Assembly (NCBI GenBank): GCA_002102555.1
Contig: MCFL01000013.1
Coordinates: 124,001-188,000 of the forward strand
DNA length: 64,000 nt
Source: Catenaria anguillulae PL171
Taxonomy: Eukaryota; Blastocladiomycota; Blastocladiomycetes; Blastocladiales; Catenariaceae
Direction: 5' to 3'
Under the pieces are notes generated by a model. It saw only the letters and a list, made by a program, of their open reading frames with translations, had not been told where the DNA came from and ran no database searches. Position numbers and translations under genes: made by a program. Of this stretch, positions 35,334-47,421 are shown piece by piece; position 1 is the first letter of the stretch, and each line of letters begins with the position of its first letter.

Positions 35334-36130
35334 CGGAGCCCCTTGCATCGGCAACTGCCGATCATTTTGGCCATCGACTGGATCAACCAGCACACCTCTT
35401 GTGTGGGAACAGGAAGCACAATGGCGCTGTTTAAAGAGTAGTCTACCTTGCCATTACAGCGTCAATGAGCATAACATGGGATGCAGCATATGGCCCATAA
35501 TCAAAGAGCTCACTTACAGTACAATATCCTCCGGATCAGCTGCTGGTCGGCTGGTCTCGCCTCAAACCAGCAGCGACTGAGCACCCCTCTGTCGTTCTGT
35601 CGTTGGCAACAAAGTCAAATCCCGCATCTGTTATACTTGCGATGGCGAAGCGCCAATTCTCCCCTCCGTTCGCCCTTAAATATCGGACAACAGTCCCCAA
35701 GTTCGACTCGGGCTAAGAACGCATACCCATATGCAGGACAAATCAACACCATTGATCAAAAGGAAAGATGGTAGGATTTAGTTGGAATCCTGGCGTTCTA
35801 GTTCTGATGATGTTTCCCACTGGCAGTTTGTGAGGCGTCGCACATTCGCACATTGGTGGTGCAATGATTGGAGACCGAGCGAAGGGAGACGATGCACCTG
35901 AGGCCACGTGAGCGATCTAAACGATCTGGCTGTCTCACGTTGGCCATGGCGAGTGGTGTCAATGACCCCATCAGCCACGACAACATGAAGGACGACGACG
36001 ACTTAGTCGAGAGCAAACTGTCCAAGACGGGCAATCAAGTCTTGAGAGAATTGGTCCCATGCAGTAAACCCCAAGGAACAACACAGCGATTTCTGTCGTT
36101 TTCCTTTTCCCCAACCCAGCTCAATCCGCC
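35334..36130. other. Intergenic stretch upstream of the ZNF277-like gene
   Basis: About 800 bases; a GTTTCCCACTGGCA word near 35817 recurs near 11996 with a similar continuation (TGAGGC.TCG), a possible trace of a dispersed repeat. No gene recognised. Confidence 0.45.
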
Positions 36131-38335
36131 ATGCCCAACGCTACAACCCAAACCGCGGCCGGCCCCGCCCGAGTCCTTGTCCCCTCGGCCGACAAGGCAA
36201 AGTCTGCCGCCGCCGCCGCTGCTGCTGCCACTGCTTCTCCTGCGGCTGCAACCCCGCAAAAGCCCACATTTGCCGCCATTGCTGCGTCGGCCGCTTCCAT
36301 CCCGACCCCGCTGCCAGCTCCTACTGCCGCTACCGCCTCTGCCCATCACAGCACCCCGACCAAGGAAGCCAGCCACCTTCGCCCGCCGCCCTTGCCCCGC
36401 GCACGTACCATCTCTGGAGCTTCGGCGCACAGCAACCACTCGCACCGGTCGTACCACTCGTCCTACTCGTCGGCCGCGCAGCACCCGCCCACAACCCCGA
36501 CCCGCCGCCAAATGGGCCGCCGCCTGTCGCACTCGCACTCGCACACGCACTCTTCGCATTGCGATCACACCGAGGATGGCTACAACACGGACGATTCGTC
36601 GTCGACCGTGTCGACCTTGACCTTTGAGTTGTCCAACACATACATCTTGCCCGAGCCTTTCCTTGTGTTCTGCCCCTTTGCGTGCGACGACCAGACGCCG
36701 TATGCTTCGGTCCACCCGCTGCTCGACCATTTGCTCTCGGCACACGGCATCAAGATTGCCAACGTTGGCGTTGTTGCCGGCGTCATGACCACATACTTGG
36801 ACGAGTGGGCTCGGCGTGTGCAGTCGAATGCCGACCTCAAGAAGCCGCTCGACGAATTTGCCAAGGATTTGAAGGCGGCCTTGGATACCGTAGAGAACGA
36901 GCCCGTTGCGACGCCCGCTGATGCGACCGCGACCCCGGCTCCTGCCCAGACGTATGCTGCCGTTGCCGCCACGGCGGCCTCTTTGCTCACGTCGCAGCTC
37001 AACCAACAGCTGCAGCAGGAGCACCAACATCGCCCGATTGCTCTCACGCTGGGCGACGACGAGGATGAATGGGACCGGACCTTGCGCGCCTCGTTGACCA
37101 AGGCCAAGCTAACCGAGGTGCTCAAGATCCAAGACAAGGAACGCCACACCGAGGCGCATCTCCCGCGCAAGTGCCTGTTTTGCAAAACCGTTGCCGACAA
37201 CCGCGCGTCGCTGTTCCGCCATATGTTTACCGTGCACTCGTTCAACATTGGCCTCCCCGACAACCTCGTCTACGTGTCGCACTTTCTCGACTTGCTCTCG
37301 GACAAGTTGGCCCGGTTGCAGTGCTTGTACTGTGAGCGCACGTTCAAGTCGTCGGCCGTGTTGCGCAAGCACATGCGCAAGAAGCGCCACTTCCGTATCT
37401 CGCCACGCAACCACGAGTACGATCGGTTTTACGTGGTCAACTACCTCGAGCCGGGCAAGAACTGGGAAACTCTCACGAATGCCGAAAAGTACTTTGAGTC
37501 GGACGAGGACGACCGCGCCGACCGCAAGTCGGTGTACTCGAACGCCATGACGGGCACGTCGCTCCCGCCGCCCGGTGCTGGGACCATGTCGATCCGGTCG
37601 CACTCTTACATGACATCGGTCGTGGGCGACGGCGACGAGCTCGGCAACGACGACACGCGGTGGTCAGATTGGGAAGAGGACGATGCAGAGACGGGCGCAA
37701 ACATGCGCGAAACGTGCCCATGCCTGTTCTGTCCCGAGGCGCTCAAGGACGGCGCAGAGGCGTGTGTTGCCCACATGGCTGATGTCCACGCATTTGATCT
37801 CAAGGCCATCACAAAGGCCTGGGGCTTGTCGCTGTACCAGACGCTTGTCCTCATCAACTTTTTGCGCAAGGCGAGCCTGGCCCCGCACTGCCCCTTGCCC
37901 GGGTGCTCGTCGGCTGCGTCCATGTCCGACTTGGCGGACTTGAGCACGCACTTGGCCACGGCCGGGTGCTTGGCCAAATTGCCCAAGCCCGCACACGCCA
38001 CGGGCGTGCACGTGTCGCTCGCGACGGGTGCGCACGAGGCCAAGATTGGCGATGAGGAGACGTTGCGTGCGGTTGCAGCCGAGTTGCGCGGTGGCCCCGC
38101 GGCCATGGCCGTGATGGCGGCAGCGAGCGAGCCCGAGATGGCTGGCGAGTTGCCCGCGCAGTGGGACAAGGTCGGCGATACCGTCGTTGTGCTCGACGGC
38201 ATGAGCGAGGGCGACTTGTTCTGGGACGATCCCCAGTACTTGTTCCCGGCGCTCGATGGCGATCCGCTCTTGGCATATGCCGTTGATGTGGACGAAGACG
38301 ACGAGTGGGATGCCGAGCCCGAGTTTATGCACTGA
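36131..38335 (+). CDS. ZNF277: ZNF277-family C2H2 zinc-finger protein
   Basis: Intronless, 734 residues. Residues 1-150 are Ala/Pro/Ser/His-rich and disordered. CPFACDD near 181 starts a degenerate finger. The core shared with animal ZNF277 is CLFC at 348-351 with LFRHMFTVHSFNIGLPDNLVY, then LQCLYC at 397-401 with LRKHMRKKRHFRI and EYDRFYVVNYLE. A C-terminal finger, CPCLFC at 529-534 with HMADVHAFDL, and FWDDPQYLFP near the end complete the family pattern. In humans this protein binds ribosomal protein uS5 during ribosome biogenesis; a like role here is inference. The acidic stretches around 500-520 and at the end are also typical. Start chosen at the first ATG with an adenine-poor but acceptable context (GCC). 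Confidence 0.88.
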   Translation: MPNATTQTAAGPARVLVPSADKAKSAAAAAAAATASPAAATPQKPTFAAIAASAASIPTPLPAPTAATASAHHSTPTKEASHLRPPPLPRARTISGASAHSNHSHRSYHSSYSSAAQHPPTTPTRRQMGRRLSHSHSHTHSSHCDHTEDGYNTDDSSSTVSTLTFELSNTYILPEPFLVFCPFACDDQTPYASVHPLLDHLLSAHGIKIANVGVVAGVMTTYLDEWARRVQSNADLKKPLDEFAKDLKAALDTVENEPVATPADATATPAPAQTYAAVAATAASLLTSQLNQQLQQEHQHRPIALTLGDDEDEWDRTLRASLTKAKLTEVLKIQDKERHTEAHLPRKCLFCKTVADNRASLFRHMFTVHSFNIGLPDNLVYVSHFLDLLSDKLARLQCLYCERTFKSSAVLRKHMRKKRHFRISPRNHEYDRFYVVNYLEPGKNWETLTNAEKYFESDEDDRADRKSVYSNAMTGTSLPPPGAGTMSIRSHSYMTSVVGDGDELGNDDTRWSDWEEDDAETGANMRETCPCLFCPEALKDGAEACVAHMADVHAFDLKAITKAWGLSLYQTLVLINFLRKASLAPHCPLPGCSSAASMSDLADLSTHLATAGCLAKLPKPAHATGVHVSLATGAHEAKIGDEETLRAVAAELRGGPAAMAVMAAASEPEMAGELPAQWDKVGDTVVVLDGMSEGDLFWDDPQYLFPALDGDPLLAYAVDVDEDDEWDAEPEFMH

Positions 38336-38607
38336 TTACTTCTACCGGTTAAACTTGTTTGTTTTGTATGATTTGTGCCATTTCTTTCACCTCATTTTTT
38401 CTCAACTCCCATCATTCTTACTGTGTCTCGTATCCTGACCCTTTCTTTCCCTATCTGGCCTGTCTTGCCATTACCTCTGTCTTTCTATCCAAAGTCAACC
38501 AACAATATAAAAATGTAATGTATTTATAGGAAATCTGCATGCACAGTGTCTCACATCCTCTCAACGGCACAAGAGCAATCGACCCACTCGCTCGCTCGCT
38601 CATCCAT
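38336..38607. other. Convergent intergenic region, T-rich
   Basis: About 270 bases between the stops of the ZNF277-like gene and IFT70. T/C-rich, with AATATAAAAATG near 38505 as a possible polyadenylation-type element; no gene. Confidence 0.45.
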
Positions 38608-40802
38608 TCACAGGTACAGCTTGAGGTACAACGCCTTCAACAACCTTGCCTCGTACGCGACCGAATTGTGTGCTGGGTCAATGTTGGCCATGCCCATAGG
38701 ATCCACAACGGCCAAAATGTCCTTGCCGTGTTGCTCGGCCGTGTCCAAGAAGGTGAGAATCTCTTGATACACATCGTCCTTGAGCAGAATCATTTGCTTG
38801 GCGAGGGTTTCAAACAGGGCGACAAAGCAACGCTTGGCATAGTACCACGTATCCGTTCCGAGCTATGGATGCGTGAAGACGCAGGATCGGAAGCAAGTTA
38901 ACGACGGAAGATAAATCAGACATGGAAAGAAATACCTTTCGCGACATGGGCTCCATGCTCTTCATGACCCGGCCGATTCCAAACTCGAAATTGCCCTTTG
39001 CGCAGTACAGAGTCCCAATGACCAAGTTGACAATGCACAAATGGAAGCACCGCTTGTTTGGATCCTCAAACGCCAGTCGCTCCTCCTCCTTCTCGATTCT
39101 ACGCATCAAGTCCTCTGCGGCTTCATTCTGGCTCGTCATGATGTACGCCACGCACAAGTTGGCCAAGACGATGGCAGTGACATCCAACAACCCGGGCCCA
39201 TCCAAGTGCTTGCGCACAATCGGCTCGTAAAACGAAATGGCTCCTTGTACTTGTTCTCTTGCATAAAGAGCACATGTGCCACGTTCAACTTCCACGTGTC
39301 GTGCTCAGCGCAAAACTCGACCGATTTTCGGAAGATCTTTTCCACCACGTGATACTCGCGAGCGTCCCAGTAGATCTTGGCCTGCGCCATCAGCACGGGG
39401 ATGTATCGCTCGAGGTGGTCATCGTACTCGTGCACCAGACGTTTCATGAGGTCATCGTCGCGGTTGGCGCGCGCGTCTTGCACTGATTTCGACAGTCGCC
39501 GCAGGTGCTCAATGTGGTGTTGGCCAAGGGCGTCGAGGCGCTTGAACGAGTCTTCGGGCGACGAGGTTTTCATGAGCACGGCATCGAGAAAGTCGTACTG
39601 GAGAGAGATGGGTTTGGAATGGATGGTGTAAGTGGACCCAAGCAAGCATGGGAAGCCGCGTTCTGGAACGGACCAAGTATCGAGACAAGACGGCACGCGC
39701 TAGCACTGCATTTTCGGCCAGCAAATCAGCGGCCGCATCGTAATACTCAAACTTGAGGTACAGCAGGAGCAGGTTGCCAAACGTTTCAGGTGGGCACGGC
39801 ACTTGTTGAAGCAAGAAGATGAGCTTTTCGAAACCAGTTGACGGCTCGACGTCCATGTGAACCAGTGCTTGGTTGTGCAGAGTGACGGGATCGAGTTCTT
39901 CCTCGAGGCGTGGGGGCATGTCTTGCAGAGCTTCCTTTGCGGCCACATCTGTGTCCACGTATTGAACATTCAGTTGCTGTGGGAACCGACCATTCAGCGA
40001 TCGCCAGCGTACAGTTTTTCAGGTTGTACTCGACCGCCGCCTTCAGGTTGAACGCCTCGACCAAGAAACTCTTGTGCAAACTGACTGAATTGCCCACGCT
40101 CAAGATGTCCTCTGGCAGCACGCCGACATTCAAGTCGGGATATTCGCGAATGCCATGCTCAATGATGTCGGCAACATACTTGAGACTCGCAACATACTCC
40201 TTGCGATGGTACGCGCACAGGGCCATATTGTACTGGACCTCAGGGTGGAACCCGCCCTGACGCTTGGCCGCGTCGTTGAATTTGGCCTGTGCCTCGGCAT
40301 ATTTGCCCTCCTTGTACAGAATGCAAGCGTGGTTGTAAATGGCATCGAGGTCGTCGGGTGCCGCCGATTGCGTGATGAGAGCACGGCATCCGGTCAAGTC
40401 ATCCGACTCGTACTTGATTGCCGCCTGCAGCCGCTTGACCCCATCAGCAAATGCTGGGTTGGAAATGCTCGCCAAGGCATCGAGCGCAGCAGGAAACTGG
40501 CCGGCCTTGTACAGTGCCTGAGCATAGAAGAGCTTGTACTCTTCGACTTGCGGGTAGTACTTGATGAGTTCTTCGTAGCATCCCGCGGCACCAAGCCAGT
40601 CTTGCTGCTGGTAGTAGCAGTAGGCCATGAGCGAAAGCGCGGGGCGCGACGACGGCGTGGTGACGAGCTCTTGGTTGAGCAGGCCAGTCACGTCGTTGAA
40701 GCGCTCGTCGCGTAACAACGAGTAGATGGTGTGGGTAATTTTGCCCGCGGGGATTTGCGAGATGGCGAGCGGGGCCGGCTGCTGGTCATGGTGGCGTTGC
40801 AT
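38608..40802 (-). CDS. IFT70: Intraflagellar transport protein 70 (TTC30 / DYF-1)
   Basis: TPR-rich subunit of IFT-B, needed to build flagella. Exons are 40802-40013, 39948-39674, 39597-38936 and 38862-38608. Splicing restores NLKNY-VAAKEALQDMPPR, SRYLYDFLDA and LGTDTWYYAKRCF, as in animal TTC30. Other near-identical stretches are SLMAYCYYQQQD, QALYKAGQFPAALDAL, LQAAIKYE, EYDDHLERYIPVLMAQAKIYW, RKSVEFCAEHD, WKLNVAHVLFMQENKYK, AYIMTSQNEAAEDLMRRIEKEEE and HLCIVNLVIGTLYCAKGN. One base is missing at about 39240 (AAGGAG-CCATTTC), between NKYK and EAISFYEP; restored length is 660 residues. The intron after SRYL has a GTCCGT donor. It is direct evidence for a flagellated life stage. Confidence 0.96.
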
Positions 40803-41455
40803 GGTGTTGGGTTGTGTGCAGTGTTAGGCTCTCTTCGGCAATTCAAGGCCAATATTGATCATGTATGCTTCATCGCAGCTGGTTGAGGATCATGTCAAGA
40901 AAGCTCGTGATCTTGTCGAACACTGTACACAGTTAAAGACGCTGTCGCGGCTGCCTAGTGGATTGTTGATTCTCTGGCACATGTATTCCTGAATCTTGCG
41001 ATCGGTGCGGCCTGGCACGTTTTCTTAGAGCGCTCCGTGTTGCGAGTGGAGCGGATGGTGCCATCGGTCGGTCGCAAACGCACGCACAGAAATCAGAGGA
41101 TTTGATGCCGGTGTCAACCTGAATTCAAGCACCGCACGCATGCTGCCGTACCGCTATGTAAGCTCTCGTTTTCCACCAATCTCTGGCGGCGGCAATGAAG
41201 GTCGGGCGCGCGGGCATGGGGGCAGCCGCTTGCTTGTTGCTTGTTTCTGGCGCTGAGTTGACGAGTCGGGAAGCGAGCGCGACGCGTCCCAAGGCAAAAA
41301 GAACGTGGTCGAGTGGAGACAAGTCACGACAGTCAATTCATGACTTGCCTTCAGAGCTGCCTCGAGGCAAGCTTGAGGTTGGATTCCCACGCTCATTCCA
41401 CGACGTCCTTGTCGTTTGCCGGCCCTCAAATAAATACCAGGCAAGGGCCCGCGGG
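40803..41455. other. Divergent intergenic region upstream of IFT70
   Basis: About 650 bases with no gene; the IFT70 promoter is expected at its left end. Confidence 0.45.
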
Positions 41456-41794
41456 CCTTTCTCTCTCCCTGCCTCTTCTACTTGCTGTCAAGACACTCCA
41501 TCCACTTTCGTCATCCGAAGTGTTCTGGTAACGATCCCGCTCCTCTCCGTCTCTCTCCTCTCTTGTTACCCTCCTCTCTGTCTATCTTGTTGACTTGTCC
41601 CTATACACGGATCGACTGCCGTTTCTCTCTCTTGTGCCTGACCTGCTGCTCTGTCTGCTCTGCTCTGCTCTGCCCGTCCGTCCGTCCCCTCAAAGAAAGA
41701 CCACCCGTCCTCGCTAGACCCACCGCCTAAAGACCTGCTCTGCTCTACACTCTCTTCTGATCATCCCCCCGACCACCACCACCACACATTCACC
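41456..41794 (+). promoter_or_regulatory. Pyrimidine-rich leader of the secreted-protein gene
   Basis: A run of about 340 bases that is strongly C/T biased on the + strand, with CTGCTCTGCTCTG and CCGTCCGTCCGTCC tandem words near 41640-41695, ending shortly before an A/C-rich CACCACCACCACAC start context. Long CT tracts before the start are typical of highly expressed fungal genes; the role here is inferred from position and composition. Confidence 0.5.
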
Positions 41795-43391
41795 ATGAAG
41801 TCGTCACCTCTGCTTGCCGTGCTCGCCTTGGCTCTTCTCTCGTCGCAAGCTGCTGCGTACGTTTTGTTTTTGTTGTTGCTTCTTGAATGCGATCGTGGGA
41901 AAGCGCATCATGATCTTGGGTTTGGGCTGATCACTCACTCTTCGCACGCGTTTCTCGTCCTCCACATGCTGCCTTGTCGCCTTGATCAGTTTGCCCAACT
42001 ACGTCGAGACCAAAGAACCCGTCGGAACCTCGGCTGGCGTCACGGCGACGTATCCATCTGGCGAGGGTACCTCAGTCGCAGTCACGCTTCCCACGGTCAC
42101 GGCCACGACCCCCGCTGGCGGCCAATACGAAAACCCCGGCCAAGGCACCAACGTTGGCACCACGGTCACTCAAACCTCGACGCAAATTTCTGAAACGACC
42201 GTCATTGTTGACGACGATGACAAGTATGTGACATCGACTGCTCCTGCCGGCGAAGGCACATCAGTCGCAGTCACGATTCCCGCAACCTACCCGACCGATG
42301 CCGGCACGTCGGTGGCGGTGCCCACGTGTGTCCCTGGCAGCAGCGGCTACGACCAGCCGACGGGCACGTGCCCTGGCGAAGGCGGCCAAGTGGTGACGAC
42401 CTCAATTGCTCCTCCCGTGCCCACCAACGGTTACGATTACGGCTACGGCCCCGCACCAGGCACTGGCACGTCGGTTGGCGGCGTTGTGATTCCCACACCA
42501 GACTATGGCTACGGCAAGGAGCCCGATGCGGGCACGACGGTGGCCATCACGTTGCCCACGTCGACGGTCACGTCGGTTCCCGATTACAATGGCGGGTGCT
42601 ACGGCTATGGACAAGAGGATTGCAGCGTCAAGCCCACGACCGTGATTCGTACCACGTACCCTCCTACGACCGAGACTGCTTCGGCCGTTGGCACGCCGTG
42701 CATCACCAGCACACAGCTCGACCCCATCACCAAGACGCGGTACATTGAGCCATCGGCCGTGGCCGTGATTACCAAGCGCGTGACGGCAACACAAGACGGA
42801 GGTGCTGCTGTGTCGGTTGTGCCAGTCACGTCGGTGCGCACCGTGACCGAAACGGAGGTCTTGACCGATACCTTGATTTTATGCCGCCCGACAAGGACCG
42901 TGGTGACGCAGTTGGCAACCGAGACGGCCGTGGTGACTGCAACGCAAGTGGCGCAAACAACGGTCGTGACAACGGTGCCAGTGGTGGTGACGGCAACCCA
43001 GATCCAAGAAGTGATTCAGACAGTCTTGGTTGAGGAGCAATTCACGAGCGTGGTGCGCATTACGGAAACAAGTGTTGCCGTCGTGACGGAGCGGCCGACG
43101 GTGGTCGTGACCAACACGGCACAAGCAACTGTGACGGTCACGTCCACGGATGTGGTTACTGCGTCGTCGGCCAATGTTGTGACAAGCACGGCTACCGTGA
43201 CCAACACTCAGACCGTGACCAACACCAAGACTGTGTCCAAGACGGCGACTGTAACGACAACAGTCTCGGTGATTGACAACTCTGCCACGCGCACGACGAC
43301 GACACCTTGTGAGACGTCGACCAACACACCGGTCCAAACCAACTCGCCCGAACAGTATGCTCCGCCGACCAAGGGCAAGGGCTCGTACTAA
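41795..43391 (+). CDS. Secreted Thr/Val/Ser-rich repeat protein, cell-surface type
   Basis: Two exons, 41795-41856 and 41990-43391, 487 residues. Exon 1 encodes only a signal peptide (MKSSPLLAVLALALLSSQAAA); a signal-peptide exon cut off by its own intron is common for secreted fungal proteins. The mature part begins LPNYVETKEPVGTSAGV. Residues 30-190 carry at least six GTSVAVT(L/I)P-like units (EGTSVAVTLP, EGTSVAVTIP, AGTSVAV, GTGTSVGGVVIP, AGTTVAITLP) mixed with YGYG segments; the rest is Thr/Val beta-type repeats (TVTSTDVVT, TVTNTQTVTNTKTV), expected to be heavily O-mannosylated. Six Cys occur in the middle. There is no GPI signal or membrane segment at the C-terminus (ends PTKGKGSY). A structural wall or spore-coat role is plausible but not shown. 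Confidence 0.8.
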
Positions 43392-44087
43392 ATAGGCATC
43401 AGGTCTCGGTTGTTTTTGTTCGCGTGTGAGACTAAGGCTTACAAGACTCTCGCGCGCGCAGGTCCGCCGCACCTAAATCCAACCTACACAACAACACCCC
43501 TTTCCTTGCTCTTGAATTCAAGTCCTACCTATCCTCACGGTCTCATTCTTTATTGATATTTTCCTCCCCCCGAACCGCGCCCGACGCTCATCTCGCCACC
43601 TTCTTTTGAATTATCTGTCTGGGTTTTGTTCCATTTGTTGTTGTTGTTTCCCTTTGTTGCATGACAACCCATTTGCCCGCCATCACTGAGACTTATTTTC
43701 GCCGTCAACCCTCTCCCCTCTGTTTGGTTTCCCGTCACATACCTACACTGCACTCGCAGGGTTACTCGCCACCGCCTCTTTCGATCCGCTGCTCCGCTGC
43801 TCCTTTGTCCTTCTCGTGGTTTCTATTCACGCCCCGCTCTTGTTCCATGGTTGATTGTTGTGCACGATTTCAATGAAGTACACGTATTGGGAATGAACTT
43901 ATACTTTGGGTTTTCAGAGCGGAAGGTGGTGGTCGCTCGTCCCAAATCATAGAATCCTGTCCTCTCTGGACGCGCCCATGTTGAAGCGCCAGCTCAGCTC
44001 ACAGCTCAGGATGTGCGAACACATGGATTAACCGCATTCGTCGGAAAAAAAAACGAGATTAATGAGCCGGTGAATCACTCCAAGCAA
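43392..44087. other. Intergenic stretch, nothing recognised
   Basis: About 700 bases, T/C rich in its first half, between the secreted-protein gene and receptor 1. No gene seen. Confidence 0.5.
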
Positions 44088-46962
44088 ATGAATCTCCAAT
44101 TTACCATCCTCTCATGCATTCTTTTGGCCGCTGGGGTATCCTCGCCCAAAGCACGCCACGGCCCATCGTGACACTTGGCGTCCTCCTTCCGCTCAGCCTC
44201 CAGAAGACTTCAATCGCCACGACAAGAACGCGGCCTTGGATTCTTTTCGAGACGCCATTGCCGATGCACAACGAGCCGGATATCTGGCCAATGCAACCAT
44301 CTATCTCAACATCACGGACACATACACCACCGAACATCGGGCTCAAACACCATCTTCGGGGTGCTTGAACTGGTCCAGAATGGGGCCGTGGGAATCCTTG
44401 GTGAAAGCAGTTCCGATAATTCCAAGCGTGTGGCGTCGATTGGCGGTGTCGTCAACGTGCCACAATGCTCACCCTTTTCGAGCTCGTCCGACTTGTCCGA
44501 CAAGATCCGGTATCCGACGTTTTTCCGCACGGTCGTCACGGGCAGCACGCTTGCTGTGTGCTTGAAGCAAATCATGGATGCGTTCAAGTGGAAGCGTATC
44601 GGCGTGCTCTCTGAAAGTGGGAATAATTTCTTGGAAACGAGTATGTTTGCTGACCGCATTGTATGGCATGGATCATGTTTCGGAAAAAAAAAACCACCGA
44701 CTGACCTTATCCCACTTGCGAGTCCAGTCACGCAAGAGTTTGTCGCACTTACAACCAACAACGTGACCGAGGTTACGACACAATATGTTGTCGCCCCGAC
44801 CTATTCGCCTTCCTTAGTCACCTTGCCGGCCGACTGGCTCAAGAAACTCACGGAAACCGACACTCGTATTCTCGCTATATTCCACGTCACGAGCGCGGCC
44901 CCGGCCCTCATCTTCAAGTTGCACGAGTCGGGATGGCTCACAAGCAACAAGGTCTTGATTACTGTCAACAACCTTATGGCGCAAATGTGCGAAATCAACT
45001 TGGCACAATGCAAACAAATCGCAGCCACTGTGCCCATCTTTTTTGTTGACCCAAAAACCAAGGACCTCGAACTCTTTTCTGCAAAGCAGGCGCGATACAA
45101 GCTGGAAAACAATGGCACCGCGTACCCATTCCCAAAAGCCGAAGGGTACGGTCGAGCGTACGGGTGTGCATATGCGCTTGTTGCCGGATTGCACAGGCTT
45201 TCGACCAATCAGACAACTGGAATGACCAATCTCACCAAGCTCTCCATGTACACGACCGACGTGTTTCAAACCGTGCCCAGCAACCTGGCGTATTTCAACG
45301 TGACGACCGATATGGGTGCACCACAGCAGTACATTATCGACCGCAACGGCGACGCCGTCTTTTCCCAATATCAATTGCTCGGCGTAAAGCCCGTTGATTC
45401 ACCGCCATCCTCGAATGGCTCAACGCCCAGCCACTCGCTCACATTCACGACACACTACCTACTCGCCAACAACGGCACGGTCCAACCCGTTTCGCCTTTC
45501 CCGTTTGTTGGCGGCGCCCCACCACTCGATGGGCCTGTTCGCGAGCTGGTCAATCCGCAGTGGTCGTCTCCCAGTGGCATTATCCTTGCAGTTCTGGGCG
45601 CGCTCACGGTTGTGCTTGTTGTCGTGTGCACGGCCGTGTTTATTCGGCACCGCAGCCACCCAGAGGTCAAGGCCACGAGTTTGTTTGCCAGCATGCTCGT
45701 CAACTTTGCGGCGGGCATTGGGCTTTGGGCCATGTCGACATATGTGGGCACGCCAGACAACACGCAATGCCACTTGCGGTTCTGGACGCAGGTGTTGAGC
45801 TATGGAACCATCTTGGCGGCCACGCTTCCAAAGACGTATCGGGTATACAAGCTCTTGTACTCGACCGTGGGCGGGAGTCACACGAGCAGGTGGTACATGG
45901 CTGCGTTTTCGGCCGCGATTCTCTTGTGCGAAGTTGGCGGGCTCATTGTGTATTCTTTGGTCGCAAAGCCAAAAGCCGAAGCGCAGGATCTCGGGCTGGC
46001 GCAGAAACAAGTCGCATGCATACCAGAAAAAGAAGATGACGCCAGGTATGGTGTCGCCCCGCTTGTGGTTATTGTGCGTTTTTTTCGCTCTATTTTTTCT
46101 TGACAGCCACTTGATGCGATTTATTGATTCCCAATCACGCCCCATGTAGAACGTGCTCTTTGTGCTTTGGGGTCTGTACCTCACCTTCTTCACACGCAAA
46201 GTCAACTCGAAATACAACGAGTCGAAACGCATTGCCGCCTGCACATACAACACGGCCATCGTCATGGTGTGCCTCGCCGTCTTGACCAACAACCTCGCGA
46301 CGCTCTATTTCTTCTCTGCACTGCTGGTGTGGTACTTGGTCACCATGGCTGTCATCATTCTCCATGTGCCCAGCTTGTCGCGCATTCTGGGCTCGGTCAA
46401 GACCGAGGATAGCTCACACGACTTTTTCTCGCGCGTCTCAGTCACCGCCTCTGCTGTTTCGGGCGGTGCGGCGGCGCCCGGGTCGCGCAATGGCGGGTCA
46501 AGCAACGGTGGTGGCGGTGGCAATATGGGCAATGGCCCGACATCGAGCGCTGGCGGTGAGTCACGTGCATCGTTGGCCATTGGCGGACAAGCAGGCGGCG
46601 GCGCGAAGGGGTCAAAGTACCTCATGTTTGAAGTGGAAATCATGCCCGTGCGCATGCTGTGGTTCCTGGCGCGGTGGGAACGCATGGACCTGTGGTACAT
46701 TGCGTACAACCAGGACGCCATATTGCAGTTTTTTGAGCCAGCACAGCGCAAGGACAAGTTGAACTATGGCGGGTCGTTCACGTCGTTTGAGCTGGTGAAT
46801 GCGGACCTGGGCCCGTACAATGACGAGTGCACGGTCATGTTACGAGGGATTGCGTCGTACAGCACGTTTTATGTCCGATTTACAACACCCGCGGCAAAGG
46901 ACAAGTTTCAGGGATTGTTTTCGACGAGCCAGTTGTTGGAGCCCAGCCCGCTGGATTCTTAA
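44088..46962 (+). CDS. Class C GPCR-like receptor 1 (periplasmic-binding-type ligand domain + 7TM)
   Basis: Family of metabotropic-glutamate/GABA-B-type receptors. A signal peptide (MNLQFTILSCILLAAG) leads to a Venus-flytrap ligand domain (VTLGVLLPLS, NGAVGILGESSS, WKRIGVLSESGN, GYGRAYGCAYALVAGLHRL), then a seven-helix domain from about GIILAVLGALTVVLVVVCTA through LFVLWGLYLTFF and LVTMAVIILHV. After a Gly/Ser linker comes a C-terminal domain of about 110 residues (KYLMFEVEIMPVRML ... STFYVRFTTPAAKDKFQ) with the look of a PH fold. Exons are 44088-44640, 44728-46073 and 46150-46962. Three -1 corrections are needed in the first 260 bases, at about 44135-44165, 44195-44200 and 44335-44342; restored length is 904 residues. 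The ligand is unknown. Confidence 0.82.
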
Positions 46963-47421
46963 GAATGCGCAGTTATGGAGGTTGATTCTTTGGTCTCTTG
47001 TCCAATACCTACACATAGAAGTGCTTTTTGACGTTTCCTGCTGGCCGCCGTGACTGATTTGTGATTTGTGCTGCTGCTCGGTGCCAAGTGCCCTGCAATT
47101 GCCACCAAAAGTGCCATCAGAAGTGCTCCGTCTCAACCACCACGCAATCACCTCTGTCATCGGCATGGCACGGAGGAGTGGTTGCCGATCCATTTCAGCA
47201 GATCAAAAGTAGGCCACATATCATATGTTTGCACATGGATTAATTCTGCATTGCACATTCACTACAGTGCCTTCAATGCATACATGACCCCCGGCAATTG
47301 CAGGAATAATCTCTCAACGCACAAGATCCAGCGCTTTGGACTCACACCAACCCAACCCGAACCCCGTCCCTCTTTCGTCGCCTGCCACGCTGATCACACA
47401 CATCATCGCATCACACTCACC
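46963..47421. other. Intergenic stretch upstream of Aurora kinase
   Basis: About 460 bases between two genes on the same strand; promoter of Aurora by position, nothing else recognised. Confidence 0.5.

Noticed and set aside
36035-37030. Reverse-strand frame of 331 codons over the 5' part of the ZNF277-like gene
   Set aside because: Arg/Gly-rich antisense of an Ala/Pro/Ser-rich N-terminus; no domain.
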